Under the pieces are notes generated by a model. It saw only the letters and a program-made list of their open reading frames with translations. It ran no database searches and was not told where the DNA came from. Of a stretch of 64,000 nt of DNA, positions 25,481 to 35,414 are shown piece after piece. The DNA comes from Brucella pseudintermedia (GTDB taxonomy: Bacteria; Pseudomonadota; Alphaproteobacteria; Rhizobiales; Rhizobiaceae), in assembly GCF_008932435.1 (NCBI RefSeq), contig NZ_WBWE01000002.1, forward strand, positions 248,001 to 312,000, in the 5' to 3' direction. The translations under genes and the position numbers were made by a program. Positions within the stretch are counted from its first letter, which is position 1. Each line of letters starts with the position of its first letter.

Positions 25481-26079
25481 CTCAAGGTCGCGAAGTGGCG
25501 CAGGGTGAACGTGATCTGGTAAACCAGCGCAACGGCCGCAAAAACCGCATGATAGCGCCTGTTGTCCCATAACACGGCGATCAGGCTGAACAGGATGAAG
25601 CAGGCAACCTGAATGGGATATTCGATCCCGTAAACCCGGTAGTGATCGGCGCCTTTCAACAGCGTATCGATGAAGTCGGCCACATAGACCAAGGCCAGAA
25701 TGCCGAAGAACCACTTGCGCCGGGAAATGAAGTAATCGCGGTAGCCGGTATATTCCTCCATGCTGTCGGGAAAGAGCAGCGTGCAGAGCAGGAAATAAAG
25801 GCCGGCATAAAAGATCACGAAGAGATATTTCTCGAAAGTCCAGAGCTGAATGGTTCGCAAGCCGAACTCGAACCACCAGAAATGAATGACCGAAAGCAGG
25901 ATGAAACCGACCCACGCCAGATGGACGGGATAAATCCTCTGCTTGCCGGGATGCTGGATGAACCGCGCCAGCCCCGTCAGAAGGCGGGAAACGCACAGGC
26001 CGAGGATCATGCCTATGATGATGCGGACATGGCCAAAAGCTTCGGCTGGCGGCACGCCCGTTGTCAAAGCCGCGTCCAT
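25477..26079 (-). CDS. Multi-pass membrane protein of unknown function
   Basis: 200 aa from the ATG at 26079, which has GGAGGGG 4 bases upstream. About six hydrophobic segments are visible, e.g. VRIIIGMILGLCVSRLLTGL, HLAWVGFILLSVIHFWWF and VACFILFSLIAVLWD. Aromatic residues are abundant. No known catalytic motif seen. It ends in RHFATLS just inside repeat D. Confidence 0.75.
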   Translation of the reverse strand: MDAALTTGVPPAEAFGHVRIIIGMILGLCVSRLLTGLARFIQHPGKQRIYPVHLAWVGFILLSVIHFWWFEFGLRTIQLWTFEKYLFVIFYAGLYFLLCTLLFPDSMEEYTGYRDYFISRRKWFFGILALVYVADFIDTLLKGADHYRVYGIEYPIQVACFILFSLIAVLWDNRRYHAVFAAVALVYQITFTLRHFATLS

Positions 26080-26247
26080 TCGTCCCCTCCGAAAATCCAC
26101 TCAATTCCGGCTCATACTGCGCGATACAGGCTGGTGGATCAATGATTTAACCTTAGAAACACGTGGATAGGCCGCATATGCTTGCACAGCGCGGCGAGGC
26201 GGCGCTATACCATGCTCCAAACGAACTCCAAGGGTGGAACGATCAAT

Positions 26248-27063
26248 ATGCATGACACGGTAATTCTGGTCGGTTGCGGCAATATGGGCTTCGCCATGCT
26301 CAAGGGCTGGCTCGATAGCGGCATCCTCAAGGCGAAGGACGTTTACGTCGTGGAGCCGACGGAAGCGCTTCGCGATCGCGCTGCTGGCGCTGGCGTCCAT
26401 GCCTTTGCCGATGCTGACGCCCTGCCCGGCGATCTGAAGCCGCGCATGGTTCTCGTGGCCGTCAAGCCGCAGGTCATGGCACAGGTTCTGCCTGCCTATA
26501 AGCGTTTTGCATCCGCTGCCACTTTCGTCAGCGTCGCAGCAGGCATTCCGGTCGCGCTTTTTGAAAGCCAACTCGGTCAGGACGCAGCCGTGCTGCGCTG
26601 CATGCCCAACACGCCCGCCGCCATCGGCAAGGGAATGCTCGTTACCTACAAGAACGCCAATGTAAGCGATGAAGACGAAGCTTTTATCGCGCGCCTGCTT
26701 GAAACATCCGGCAAGGTCGCAAGCGTGAACGATGAAGCGCTGATGGATGCCGTGACTGCCGTTTCAGGTTCCGGCCCGGCCTATGTGTTCCACTTCATCG
26801 AGGCGCTGACTGAGGCCGGTGTGACGGCTGGCCTGCCGCGTGAAACGGCGGCACTGCTTGCCATGCAAACGGTGATGGGCGCTGGCGCTCTGGCAGATGC
26901 CAGCACCGACACGCCGTCAAAACTGCGCGAACAGGTGACAAGCCCGAACGGCACCACGGCGGCGGCGCTTGAGGTTTTGATGGGCGGCGACCGCCTCAAG
27001 ACGCTGGTTGCGGAAGCCGTGGAAGCTGCCCGCAAGCGTTCGGTGGAACTGGGCAAGGCTTAA
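26248..27063 (+). CDS. proC: Pyrroline-5-carboxylate reductase
   Basis: 271 aa from the ATG at 26248; an ATG at 26212 in frame would add 12 residues. N-terminal Rossmann motif ILVGCGNMGFAMLKGWL (about residues 6-22), then AVKPQ (about 72-76), RCMPNTPAAIGKG (about 117-129) and the C-terminal P5CR signature TAVSGSGPAYVFHFIEALTE (about 168-187). It makes proline from P5C. The stop overlaps the convergent ABC gene stop by 4 bases. Confidence 0.95.
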   Translation: MHDTVILVGCGNMGFAMLKGWLDSGILKAKDVYVVEPTEALRDRAAGAGVHAFADADALPGDLKPRMVLVAVKPQVMAQVLPAYKRFASAATFVSVAAGIPVALFESQLGQDAAVLRCMPNTPAAIGKGMLVTYKNANVSDEDEAFIARLLETSGKVASVNDEALMDAVTAVSGSGPAYVFHFIEALTEAGVTAGLPRETAALLAMQTVMGAGALADASTDTPSKLREQVTSPNGTTAAALEVLMGGDRLKTLVAEAVEAARKRSVELGKA

Positions 27064-27803
27064 ACAAACAGACGCGGCACCGCTTCGATCAGCGCCTGTG
27101 TGACAGGCGCTTGCGGTGCCGTTATCAATTCCTGCGTGGGGCGGCATTCGACAATCCGCCCGCGCTCCATCACCGCGATGCGATCCGCCATCTGTGCCGC
27201 AACCGCCAGATCGTGCGTGATGAAGAGATAGGCCGTCCGCTCGGTTTTCTGTAGGTCCCGCAACAGGTTGAGAATGGCGCTGCGCACAGTGACATCGAGC
27301 GCCGAAACCGCCTCGTCCAGCACGACCAGCGACGGCTTGGTTGCAAGCGCGCGTGCAATCGCCACACGCTGGCGCTGCCCGCCGGAAATCTCATGAACGC
27401 CGCGCCGCGCCAGCGCCGGATCGAGCCCGACCGTTTGCAGAAGGCTAGCAATATCGCGCTTCAGCCCGTGAATGCGCAGCGGCTCGCGCAAAAGATCATG
27501 AACGCTCGCACGCGGATTGAAGGCTGAAAGCGGGTCCTGAAACACCATTTGCATGCGCGCCCGTGCCTTGCGAAGTTCGGCACCGTTGAGCGCCAGCCAG
27601 TCGCTGCCTTCAAAGCGGATTGCGCCGCTTTCAAGCGGGTGAAGCCGCAAAACCGCGCGCGCCAGCGTGGACTTGCCGCTGCCTGACGGCCCCACCAGCG
27701 CCAGCGTTTCGCCGCGCTCAATCGCGAGGCTGACGCCATTGAGCGCGGGGGTGTCGCCATAGCGCAGGATGAGATCGTCAGCTTTCAAAAGCGGCTCAGC
27801 CAT
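27060..27803 (-). CDS. Dipeptide-type ABC transporter ATPase (DppF/OppF-like)
   Basis: 247 aa. Walker A GPSGSGKSTLARAVL, ABC signature SGGQRQRVAIARAL, and Walker B LVVLDEAVSALD are complete. Last gene of a five-gene minus-strand operon (substrate-binding protein, two permeases, two ATPases). Its ATG at 27803 overlaps the end of the preceding ATPase by 8 bases. It lacks the oligopeptide-family C-terminal extension often seen in OppF. Confidence 0.9.
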   Translation of the reverse strand: MAEPLLKADDLILRYGDTPALNGVSLAIERGETLALVGPSGSGKSTLARAVLRLHPLESGAIRFEGSDWLALNGAELRKARARMQMVFQDPLSAFNPRASVHDLLREPLRIHGLKRDIASLLQTVGLDPALARRGVHEISGGQRQRVAIARALATKPSLVVLDEAVSALDVTVRSAILNLLRDLQKTERTAYLFITHDLAVAAQMADRIAVMERGRIVECRPTQELITAPQAPVTQALIEAVPRLFV

Positions 27804-28551
27804 GGGCCGCCTCCAGCACCGGCACAGCGGCAATGAGCGCTTTTGTATAATCCGTTTGCGGGTTGGAGACGATATTTCGTGCCGGGCCGAGTTCCACCAG
27901 CTTTCCCCGACGGAAAACAGCAATGCGGTCGGCCAGTCCCGATGCCAAAGCGATGTCATGGGTGATGAAGATCAGCGTCATGCCGTCTTCGCGCACCAAT
28001 TCGCGCAGGAGCGAGACAATCTCCTTCTGGACAATCGTATCGAGCGCGCTTGTCGGCTCGTCCGCGATCAGCAGGCGCGGACTGGCGGCAATGGCGAGCG
28101 CAATCGCGATGCGTTGCTTCTGCCCGCCGGAAAACTGATGCGGATAGCGTGCGAAGCTGGCCTCCGGCTGCGGAATATGGACACGCTGCAAAAGGCTTAT
28201 TGCTTTGGTTTTCGCCGCCAGCCTGTCGATGTTCGCATGGGCGCGAATAGTCTCGACAAGCTGCGCGCCGACCGTCATCAGCGGATCGAAGCTCGATGCC
28301 GGGTCCTGAAACACGAAGCCTATGTCGCGCCCCGGTCTCGGCTTGCCATCCGCCCAGTGGAAGTTGCCCGACAGGCGTGCATTGCCCGGCAGGAGCGAGG
28401 CCAAGGCCAGCGCCAGCGTGCTTTTGCCCGAGCCGCTTTCACCAATGATCGCCAGCGTTTCGCCCTTCCCTATATCGAGATCGATATTCTCCAGCGCGGG
28501 TTCGCTGCCGTAGGATACGGAGAGTTTTTCAAGGCGGACAAGGCTGCTCAT
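27796..28551 (-). CDS. Dipeptide-type ABC transporter ATPase (DppD/OppD-like)
   Basis: 251 aa with Walker A GESGSGKSTLALAL (about residues 38-51), Q-loop VFQDPASSFDP, signature FSGGQKQRIAIALA and Walker B LLIADEPTSALD. Its start overlaps the permease stop (ATGA), which indicates translational coupling through the operon. Confidence 0.9.
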   Translation of the reverse strand: MSSLVRLEKLSVSYGSEPALENIDLDIGKGETLAIIGESGSGKSTLALALASLLPGNARLSGNFHWADGKPRPGRDIGFVFQDPASSFDPLMTVGAQLVETIRAHANIDRLAAKTKAISLLQRVHIPQPEASFARYPHQFSGGQKQRIAIALAIAASPRLLIADEPTSALDTIVQKEIVSLLRELVREDGMTLIFITHDIALASGLADRIAVFRRGKLVELGPARNIVSNPQTDYTKALIAAVPVLEAAHG

Positions 28552-29378
28552 GACTGCACCTCGCGCCGCGACAGACTATTCGTCAGCCCTTCGCCCGTCA
28601 GATAGACGCCAACGACAGTCAATGCCAGCGCCAGCCCCGGCAGGATGGAAAGCCATGGCGCGGACCGCAGGACCGCGCGCCCTTCGGCGATCATGCCGCC
28701 CCAGCTCACGCGGTTGAGATCGCTGAGGCCCAGAAAGGACAAGGCCGCTTCGATCAAAATGGCTGAAGCGACGATGACAGGCGCCAGCGCCAGCACCGGC
28801 GGCAGGGCATTGGGTAAAATCTGGCGAAAAGCGATTTCCATGGGATGCATGCCGATGACGCGGGCTGACGCCACATAGTCGCTTTCGCGGATGGAAAGCA
28901 CCTGCCCGCGTGTGAGGCGCGCCGCCTGCGTCCAGCTTGAAAGGGCGATTGCGGCGATCAGCACCGGCAGCGACGGCCCGGCAATGCTGACCAGAGCCAG
29001 CGCCAGCAGGAAACCCGGAACGGTCTGGAAGGCTTCGGTGATACGCATCAGCACTTCATCGACGATACCGCCCGCAAAACCGGCCAGCGTTCCGACGATG
29101 CTGCCGAGAATGATCGAAGCCAGGGCCGCAGCCAGCCCGACGAGAAGCGAGGTGCGCGCACCATAGAAAATCCCGGACAAGACATCGCGTCCAAGCCGGT
29201 CTGTTCCGAAAATAAAGTCGGTATTTTCAAAAGGTTGTACCAGCGGCGTCGAGACAATGCTTAACGGATCGCCGGGAAAGAGTAGAGGCGCGATAAGTGC
29301 CGCGAGCACAAGCAGGGCCAGCAGGATTGCGCCCGTTATACCTTCACCCGTTCTAAAATAACGTTTCGAGTGACTCAC
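28548..29378 (-). CDS. Dipeptide-type ABC permease (DppC-like)
   Basis: 276 aa from a GTG at 29378 that overlaps the DppB-like stop (GTGA). An N-terminal membrane segment GAILLALLVLAALIAPLLFP and the FGTDRLGRDVLSG loop are typical of DppC/OppC. The cytoplasmic EAA loop is seen as RESDYVASARVIGMHPMEIA. A much longer open frame upstream is overlap with the other permease gene. Confidence 0.88.
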   Translation of the reverse strand: MSHSKRYFRTGEGITGAILLALLVLAALIAPLLFPGDPLSIVSTPLVQPFENTDFIFGTDRLGRDVLSGIFYGARTSLLVGLAAALASIILGSIVGTLAGFAGGIVDEVLMRITEAFQTVPGFLLALALVSIAGPSLPVLIAAIALSSWTQAARLTRGQVLSIRESDYVASARVIGMHPMEIAFRQILPNALPPVLALAPVIVASAILIEAALSFLGLSDLNRVSWGGMIAEGRAVLRSAPWLSILPGLALALTVVGVYLTGEGLTNSLSRREVQS

Positions 29379-30361
29379 GCCCTGCCGCCTCCGGTCGCGA
29401 TACGCGGGTCGAGCCAGAGATAGATCAGGTCGATCAGGAAATTGACCACGATCACCATGATAGCGCTGGCCAGAATAACACCGAGCAGAAGCGGCGTGTC
29501 GCGGCTTGCGACGGCCTCCTGCGCCAGCCGTCCCAGCCCCGGCACCGCGAAGACGCTTTCGATCACCACGCTGCCGCCGAGCATGGATGCGGCCTGCAAG
29601 CCAAGCACGGTCACAAGCGGCAGAAATGCATTGCGCGCCACATGGCGCAGGACAATGCGCGAATGCGAAATACCCCTTGCCCGCAAGGCCCGCACGAAAT
29701 CCATGCGCCATATATCGGCCATGGCGGCGCGCATCACCCGCAGGTAAAGCGCCAGATAGATGACCGCCAGCGAAACGACCGGCAGCACCAGATGAACGGC
29801 AATGTCGCCTGCCCGCGCCAGCCCGTGCTTGCCGGAGGCGATTGTTTCAATGCCGCTCGACGGCAGCCAGCGCAGCCGGATCGAAAACAGGATGACCAGC
29901 ACGAGCGCCAGCCAGAAACCGGGGATCGCATAAAGGACCAGCGATGCCACGGAAAGGAACCGGTCGCGAAAGCTTCCGGGTCTGGCACCGGCAACGATAC
30001 CGAGGAGAGACCCCACGGCAAAAGACAAGGCTGTCGCCGCGCCCATCAGAAGCAGCGTGTTGGGCAGACGTTCCAGTATAATATCAAGAATGGGCCGGTT
30101 GAAACTGACGGACCAGCCGAGATTACCCTGCGCAAGCGCGGCCAGATAGGCCCCGAGCCGATGCCAGACCGACTGATCCAGCCCCCAGCGCGCCCGCATT
30201 TCCGCAATCGTCGCCGCATCGCCGCCGAATGTCACGGCATAGGCGTCGACGGCATCGCCCGGCGCGCTTTCCAACATGAAAAAGCAGCCGACAATGACAA
30301 TCAGCAGCACGATAATGCTGCCGGCCAGTCGTTTGCGGAAAAGGGCCAGAATCTGTTTCAC
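29375..30361 (-). CDS. Dipeptide-type ABC permease (DppB-like)
   Basis: 328 aa if started at the GTG at 30361 (VKQILALFRKRLAGS); a TTG at 30376 would add five residues, and the sequence does not decide between them. N-terminal membrane helix LAGSIIVLLIVIVGCFFML, then the extracytoplasmic loop with RARWGLDQSVW and the EAA-like loop MDFVRALRARGISHSRIVLRHV. Inner-membrane channel half with DppC. Confidence 0.85.
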   Translation of the reverse strand: MKQILALFRKRLAGSIIVLLIVIVGCFFMLESAPGDAVDAYAVTFGGDAATIAEMRARWGLDQSVWHRLGAYLAALAQGNLGWSVSFNRPILDIILERLPNTLLLMGAATALSFAVGSLLGIVAGARPGSFRDRFLSVASLVLYAIPGFWLALVLVILFSIRLRWLPSSGIETIASGKHGLARAGDIAVHLVLPVVSLAVIYLALYLRVMRAAMADIWRMDFVRALRARGISHSRIVLRHVARNAFLPLVTVLGLQAASMLGGSVVIESVFAVPGLGRLAQEAVASRDTPLLLGVILASAIMVIVVNFLIDLIYLWLDPRIATGGGRA

Positions 30362-30393
30362 AATGGCAGGATACAATCAATCCGGGAGGTTCG

Positions 30394-32007
30394 TCACTGT
30401 TCCAGCCAGGTATCCGCCCAATTGGAAACAGCCCAGCGCGGATTGTTGGAAACATTCTTCACCCGGTCGCTGGCAACCGTGATGAAACCCCATTCCGCGA
30501 CATTGATGAGCGGCAAATCCGCCTCCACCATCTGCTGGAACTGATGATAGAGCGCCGTGCGCTTTTTCTCATCGATCTCACGCGCCGCTTTGGCGATCAG
30601 CGCGTCCAGTTCCCCATTGGCATAGCCGCCCTGATTGGAGAACGGCACGCCTGCGGGGATGCCGCTTTCCACCAGAATTGTGGTCGATATGGCCGGATCG
30701 CCGCGATAAACCGTGGGCGCGATGGCCAGATCGAAATCATGGTCGGTATAAACCGCCTTCTGATGCGCAGCGGAATCATTGTTGACGATGCGCGCATCGA
30801 TGCCGATGGCGGCAAGCGCCTGCCGCAGATAATCGCCGAACTGCTTGGTTTCGTTGAAATAAGGCGCAGGAAGAAGCCTGAGCGTGAAGCGCGTGCCGTC
30901 CTTGCCTCGCTTGTAACCGGCCTCGTCCAGCAGCGCATTCGCCTTTGCGACGTCGAACGGATAGGACGGCACGTCATCGGTATAGAACTGGCTGTCATAG
31001 CGCGGCACGGGACCGGTCGAGGACTTGGCATAGCCAAGGAAAATCGTCTTCACCACAAAATCGCGGTCGATGGCGTGCGCGATTGCCTGCCTGACCTTCA
31101 GGTCCGCCAGCTCCTTGCGGCGATGGTTGATCTCCACCACCAGCTGATAGGTCAGCGCCTCATAGCCCTTGGAGATGACGGTAAGGCCCGGAACTTTCGA
31201 GATGCGGTCCAGATCGGCAAGCGGCACGGCGGAAAAGGCGGCGAGGTCGATCTCTTCCGCCTCCAGCGCACCCGCCGCTGCCGCCCGATCCGGCAGTACA
31301 CGATAGATGATCTCGTCCAGATGGGGCTCGCCTTCGCCCCAATAATCGTCGTTGCGCGCCAGCCGGTAATATTCGCCGGTCTTGTGCTCGGCATATTTGA
31401 ACGGGCCTGTGCCAACGAGCTTTTCATTGGCCGGATTGGCCATGATGTCGGTGCCTGCAAAAACGTGTTTCGGCAGCACCGCGGTCAGCGCCGGCAGGGC
31501 ATTGCGAACAAGCTGGAAAGGCGTTGGCTCGGAGAAATGGAAGATAGCCGTGAGATCATCCGGCGTTTCCACCTTGTCCAGCGCCTTGAACACGACACGG
31601 CCAAGATTTTGCAGCGGTTTCCAGACTTCCATCGCCGAAAAGGCCACATCCGCCGATGTGAATGGCTTGCCGTCATGCCATTTGACGCCATCGCGTAAGT
31701 GGAACGTCGCCGTCAGCCCGTCAGCGGAACCCTCCCAGCCTGTGGCAAGCCGCGGAGCGAGACCGTTTTCGCCCTCGAAGGACGCTTCCGCCAGAGGCTC
31801 GATCACCTTGCTTGCGACGAAGAAGACGCCGTTGGATGCCACGATAGCCGGATTGAGATTGCGCGGCTCTGAATCCGCGGCCACGACCAGCCGCCCGCCT
31901 TTCTGCGCATGACTTGCCGCCTTCGACCCTCGCGGCCAGACGGCAACAGCAGCCAAAGCGGTCGATCCCGCCAGAAAAGCCCTGCGCGACAGAACCAGTT
32001 GCGCCAT
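30394..32007 (-). CDS. ABC transporter substrate-binding protein, peptide/opine/nickel family (SBP_bac_5)
   Basis: 537 aa. The N-terminus LSRRAFLAGSTALAAVAVW is a Tat-type signal (Arg-Arg followed by hydrophobic stretch, residues 6-24). The mature protein shows family-5 motifs: GLAPRLATGWEGSADGLTATFHLRDGVKWHDGKPFTSADV is recognisable in parts (about residues 83-120). It would capture peptides or similar solutes in the periplasm. First gene of the operon; the permease follows after 17-32 bases. Confidence 0.88.
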   Translation of the reverse strand: MAQLVLSRRAFLAGSTALAAVAVWPRGSKAASHAQKGGRLVVAADSEPRNLNPAIVASNGVFFVASKVIEPLAEASFEGENGLAPRLATGWEGSADGLTATFHLRDGVKWHDGKPFTSADVAFSAMEVWKPLQNLGRVVFKALDKVETPDDLTAIFHFSEPTPFQLVRNALPALTAVLPKHVFAGTDIMANPANEKLVGTGPFKYAEHKTGEYYRLARNDDYWGEGEPHLDEIIYRVLPDRAAAAGALEAEEIDLAAFSAVPLADLDRISKVPGLTVISKGYEALTYQLVVEINHRRKELADLKVRQAIAHAIDRDFVVKTIFLGYAKSSTGPVPRYDSQFYTDDVPSYPFDVAKANALLDEAGYKRGKDGTRFTLRLLPAPYFNETKQFGDYLRQALAAIGIDARIVNNDSAAHQKAVYTDHDFDLAIAPTVYRGDPAISTTILVESGIPAGVPFSNQGGYANGELDALIAKAAREIDEKKRTALYHQFQQMVEADLPLINVAEWGFITVASDRVKNVSNNPRWAVSNWADTWLEQ

Positions 32008-32458
32008 ATCCCGTGCCTCGCGATCTCATGTCGGTTAGTTCGCATTTCTATATCAGTCACCTTCAAATGACAGGATCAAAATCTGTTACGGTGACAATAA
32101 ATGCCGAAAAACACTTCGCTTTCCGGCATTTGTAACCGTCAAGTAAAAATAATATTTCAAAGATTGGCTAGCTTGCCTTTGCAGTAATTCAACCTATGCG
32201 TTTGAATTATTTTTCCGTTAAAATCTGAATTAAAGAAAATCGCCTCTTGTCAAACGGGGTTCCCTCCGTAGATCATGGTTAATTATGTGTTGTCGTACTT
32301 CGTGAACTTCCCTTTCGCACGGCACACATAGACCGCTGAAGAGCAATTCATGACTCTTGTTTGAAGTGCATTTTACCGCGCGTCCTGTTCCGAACACCGT
32401 TTCACACATTTCGGGATGCGTTCCAAAATTGAACCATATTGGAAGAGAGGAAACAGAA
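32008..32458. other. 451-base intergenic region with a hairpin and repeat copy E
   Basis: AT-rich. AAATGCCG (32099-32106) pairs with CGGCATTT (32124-32131). Repeat copy E at about 32372-32420 (GTCCTGTTCCGAACACCGTTTCACACATTTCGGGATGCG) matches the second part of copy A. Promoters for the divergent ABC operon and the 32459 gene must lie here; I cannot place them with certainty. No gene is seen. Confidence 0.6.
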
Positions 32459-32803
32459 ATGTCGAGTTTGCTGCCCCCGCTTCATGACGGTCACGCACCG
32501 ATCTATCTGCATCATGCATTTCAGGATGCAGTCGATGCCTATGAGAATTGGACACTCGAAACGACCGAGCCGTCCGTTCAGGTCAACGGCAAGGTGACAC
32601 GGATCAGCGTCGTTTTCCGCCGCCTGTGGAACTGCACCGATATGGTGCCGCGCCACACGCTGGAAGCGCTGAAAGATATCGTTCCGACCGGTATCATTCA
32701 TGCCGAACACTGGAAGGAAACGCCTACATTCGCAGAAGCTGCGCGCATCATGCGTGCGGCCTTGGAAAGGCGCAAGGCACGACTGCTCCCCGTCGTGTGC
32801 TGA
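32459..32803 (+). CDS. Small conserved protein of unknown function (114 aa)
   Basis: The ATG at 32459 (MSSLLPPLHDGHAPIYLHHA) has AGAGAGG 8 bases upstream; the longer in-frame start at 32357 lies within a dispersed repeat. Soluble, mixed composition, rich in His and Trp (NWTLET, LWNCTDMVPRH). No signal peptide or known domain recognised. Followed by a strong terminator, so probably monocistronic. Confidence 0.7.
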   Translation: MSSLLPPLHDGHAPIYLHHAFQDAVDAYENWTLETTEPSVQVNGKVTRISVVFRRLWNCTDMVPRHTLEALKDIVPTGIIHAEHWKETPTFAEAARIMRAALERRKARLLPVVC

Positions 32804-32820
32804 TTTTCCCGAACAAATAG

Positions 32821-32846
32821 AAACGGGCGGATTTTCCGCCCGTTTT
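32821..32846. terminator. Bidirectional terminator
   Basis: AAACGGGCGGA (32821-32831) pairs with TCCGCCCGTTT (32835-32845) around a TTT loop, with T/A runs on both outer sides. It lies between convergent genes. Confidence 0.9.
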
Positions 32847-32872
32847 GCATGTCCGGAAGCAGGAATGTTGTT

Positions 32873-33295
32873 CTAGACAGCAGGATCGAGCTTGCGGAAG
32901 CGCACGCGGGCGCTGCGCTCGATGGCGGCAACGGTCAGTTCATCCAGCGTCCAGCGGTCACGCAGCATCTGGAGGAATTCAAGCTCTTCCTGCTCCACAT
33001 GCAGATCAGCGGCAGCCACCTCGACGGCCAGCGCATAGGCCGTGTCATAGAGGCGCTCCGGCAATGCGTCATGCGCGAGATCGAGGATTTTTTCCAGCCC
33101 GTCCTCATCCGCCAGAAGCGCATAGCAGTCGCTGGCGAGTTTCGGCAGGCGCTCCTTGTCAAAACCGTGAAAGACCGGCAGGCGGGAAACGACATTGCCA
33201 ATGGACGACAGTTCGGCATCGGTCATTGTCGTGTCTGCCGCAGAAGTTGTGATCATGATGTAGACGAGCGCATCCTGCGGCGTGATCTTTTTCAT
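32873..33295 (-). CDS. TerB-like helical protein
   Basis: 140 aa from the ATG at 33295 (MKKITPQDALVYIMITTSAA). The helical pattern with conserved acidic positions, MTDAELSSIGNVV (about residues 24-36) and AAADLHVEQEELEFLQML (about 98-115), fits the TerB/tellurite-resistance fold, which binds metal through acidic residues. Such stand-alone proteins are common in Rhizobiales and are not evidence of tellurite resistance. Confidence 0.75.
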   Translation of the reverse strand: MKKITPQDALVYIMITTSAADTTMTDAELSSIGNVVSRLPVFHGFDKERLPKLASDCYALLADEDGLEKILDLAHDALPERLYDTAYALAVEVAAADLHVEQEELEFLQMLRDRWTLDELTVAAIERSARVRFRKLDPAV

Positions 33296-33495
33296 CGGGC
33301 TACTCCTGTACAGCATGATCGGAATCATCATTTCATTGGAATTGACGGGAAAATTAGGAAGCCTCACGCGGTTACGCAAGGAAATTCGGCGCTGACCGTT
33401 GACGGCACGGGGTTGCCGCGCCATAGAGCAGGGGCGCGCATTTCGCGCATCGTTTTCAAAGAATAAAGCCCTTCACAGGATATCAGGATCAAATC

Positions 33496-35151
33496 ATGAC
33501 TTCGCACCGCCTTCCCGAAATCACGCTGACCCCGGAACTGACCGCGGCGGCTGCGGAAGCGAAAGCATGGCCCTTTGAAGAAGCGAAGAAAATCCTCAAG
33601 CGCTACGAGAAGACCGGCCTGCCCGAAACGGTGATCTTCGAGACCGGCTATGGCCCGTCCGGCCTGCCGCATATCGGCACGTTTGGCGAAGTGGCGCGCA
33701 CCTCCATGGTGCGCCATGCGTTCCGCGTCCTGACCGAAGACAAGGTCAAGACACGCCTCATCTGCTTTTCCGACGATCTCGACGGCATGCGCAAGATCCC
33801 GGACAATGTGCCGGACAGGGCAGCCCTCGAACCCTATCTGCAAATGCCGCTTTCCGCCGTCCCGAACCCGTTCGGCGGCGATTACAAGAGCTTTGCCGAC
33901 CATAACAACGCCATGCTGTGCCGGTTCCTCGACACTTTCGGCTTCGACTACGAATTTGCGAGTGCCACCGACTATTACAAGTCGGGCAAGTTCGATGCCG
34001 TGCTGCTCAAGGCCGTCGAGCGCTATGACGACATCATGAAAGTAATGCTGCCGACATTGGGCGAAGAGCGCCAGGCGACCTACAGCCCGTTCCTGCCGAT
34101 TTCGCCCAAGTCCGGCCGCGTGCTTTACGTGCCGATGAAGCGCGTGGATGCCAAGGCTGGCACAATCACCTTTGACGATGAGGACGGCGTTGAGACCACC
34201 CTGTCCGTCACGGGCGGCAATGTGAAGCTGCAATGGAAGCCGGATTTCGGCATGCGCTGGGCGGCGCTTGGCGTCGATTTCGAAATGTTCGGCAAGGATC
34301 ATCAGACCAATGCGGGCGTTTATGACCGCATCTGCGAAATCCTCGGCGGGCGCGCGCCCGAACATTTCGTCTATGAACTGTTCCTAGACCAGCTTGGCCA
34401 GAAGATTTCCAAGTCCAAGGGCAACGGCATTTCCATCGACGAATGGCTGGCCTATGCGCCGACCGAAAGCCTTGCGCTTTACAATTTCCAGAAGCCGAAG
34501 ACCGCCAAGCGGCTCTATTTCGATGTCATCCCGAAGGCAGTGGACGAATATTTCAGCTATCTTTCGGCCTTTGAGCGTCAGGAATGGAAGGATCGGCTGA
34601 ACAATCCGGTCTGGCACATTCATTACGGCAATCCGCCGAAGGTGAACCTGCCGGTCACTTTTGCGCTGATGCTCAATCTGGTCAGTGCATCGAATGCCGA
34701 AAATCCCTCTGTACTGTGGGGCTTCATCTCGCGGCACGTGCCGGGCGTCACGCCGGAAAACAATCCCGAACTCGACGCGCTCGTCGGCTATGCGATCCGT
34801 TACTTCAACGATTTCGTGAAGCCGACCAAGCAGTTCCGCGCACCGGACGATGTGGAACGCGGCGCACTCGAAGCGCTGGATGCGAAGCTTGCAACCCTGC
34901 CTTCTGGCACCGATGGCAATGACATCCAGAACGCTATTCTCGATGTCGCCCGCGCCATCGAGCGCTATCAGGACCACAGCAAGAAGAGCCCGGAAGGTGG
35001 CCCCGGCGTTTCGGTTTCCTTCTTCCAGATGCTCTATGAAGTGCTGATCGGTCAGGAGCGCGGACCACGTTTCGGCTCATTCGTCGCGCTTTACGGCATC
35101 GATGAAACCCGCGCACTGATCAAAAAGGCGCTGGCTGGCGAACTGGCGTAA
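33496..35151 (+). CDS. lysS: Class I lysyl-tRNA synthetase
   Basis: 551 aa. This is the archaeal-type class I enzyme, not the usual bacterial class II LysRS: HIGH-like [15 protein letters not shown] (about residues 55-69) and KMSKS-like [12 protein letters not shown] (about 301-312), with a Rossmann fold between. It charges tRNA-Lys. Alphaproteobacteria are a known bacterial home for this form. Monocistronic, with a terminator 30 bases downstream. No T-box or leader peptide seen in the 200 bases upstream. Confidence 0.96.
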   Translation: MTSHRLPEITLTPELTAAAAEAKAWPFEEAKKILKRYEKTGLPETVIFETGYGPSGLPHIGTFGEVARTSMVRHAFRVLTEDKVKTRLICFSDDLDGMRKIPDNVPDRAALEPYLQMPLSAVPNPFGGDYKSFADHNNAMLCRFLDTFGFDYEFASATDYYKSGKFDAVLLKAVERYDDIMKVMLPTLGEERQATYSPFLPISPKSGRVLYVPMKRVDAKAGTITFDDEDGVETTLSVTGGNVKLQWKPDFGMRWAALGVDFEMFGKDHQTNAGVYDRICEILGGRAPEHFVYELFLDQLGQKISKSKGNGISIDEWLAYAPTESLALYNFQKPKTAKRLYFDVIPKAVDEYFSYLSAFERQEWKDRLNNPVWHIHYGNPPKVNLPVTFALMLNLVSASNAENPSVLWGFISRHVPGVTPENNPELDALVGYAIRYFNDFVKPTKQFRAPDDVERGALEALDAKLATLPSGTDGNDIQNAILDVARAIERYQDHSKKSPEGGPGVSVSFFQMLYEVLIGQERGPRFGSFVALYGIDETRALIKKALAGELA

Positions 35152-35183
35152 GGCACGCTCTGCCCCTGAGCAATGAAATTAAA

Positions 35184-35212
35184 AATAAGGGCGGCTTCGA
35201 GCCGCCCTTATT
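35184..35212 (+). terminator. lysS terminator
   Basis: A 13-bp perfect stem (35184-35196 with 35200-35212) around TCG, ending in TTATTGT. Efficient in either direction. Confidence 0.9.
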
Positions 35213-35256
35213 GTCTTGCACAGCCTCACCGACGCGCAGAGCGAAGCGTCGCATCA

Positions 35257-35312
35257 TCCCTGAGCCTGTCGAAGGACGAGGGTCCAGAAAGCTCAAGCCC
35301 GACCTTTCGACA
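35257..35312. repeat. REP-like element
   Basis: Contains CCCTGAGCCTGTCGAAGGACG; TGTCGAAGG (35267-35275) pairs with CCTTTCGACA (35303-35312). A CCTGAGC-TGTCGAAGG core is a widespread intergenic repeat in alphaproteobacterial genomes. Only one copy is in this window. Confidence 0.5.
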
Positions 35313-35414
35313 CGGTAGGATAAGGCTCGGTTGCCGCCTGAGCGGGACAATGGTTTGACTTGGAGCATTTCCTGTTTTGCTTAAATCATTGGAAATGCGC
35401 AAGTTCGTCTCGTT

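Noticed and set aside
28548..29711. 387-aa permease with long N-terminal extension
   Set aside because: The first 111 codons overlap the DppB-like gene in another frame; the GTG at 29378 with GTGA coupling and the normal DppC start motif is preferred.
33296..33495. T-box or leader control of lysS
   Set aside because: No specifier loop, antiterminator or Lys-rich leader ORF seen.
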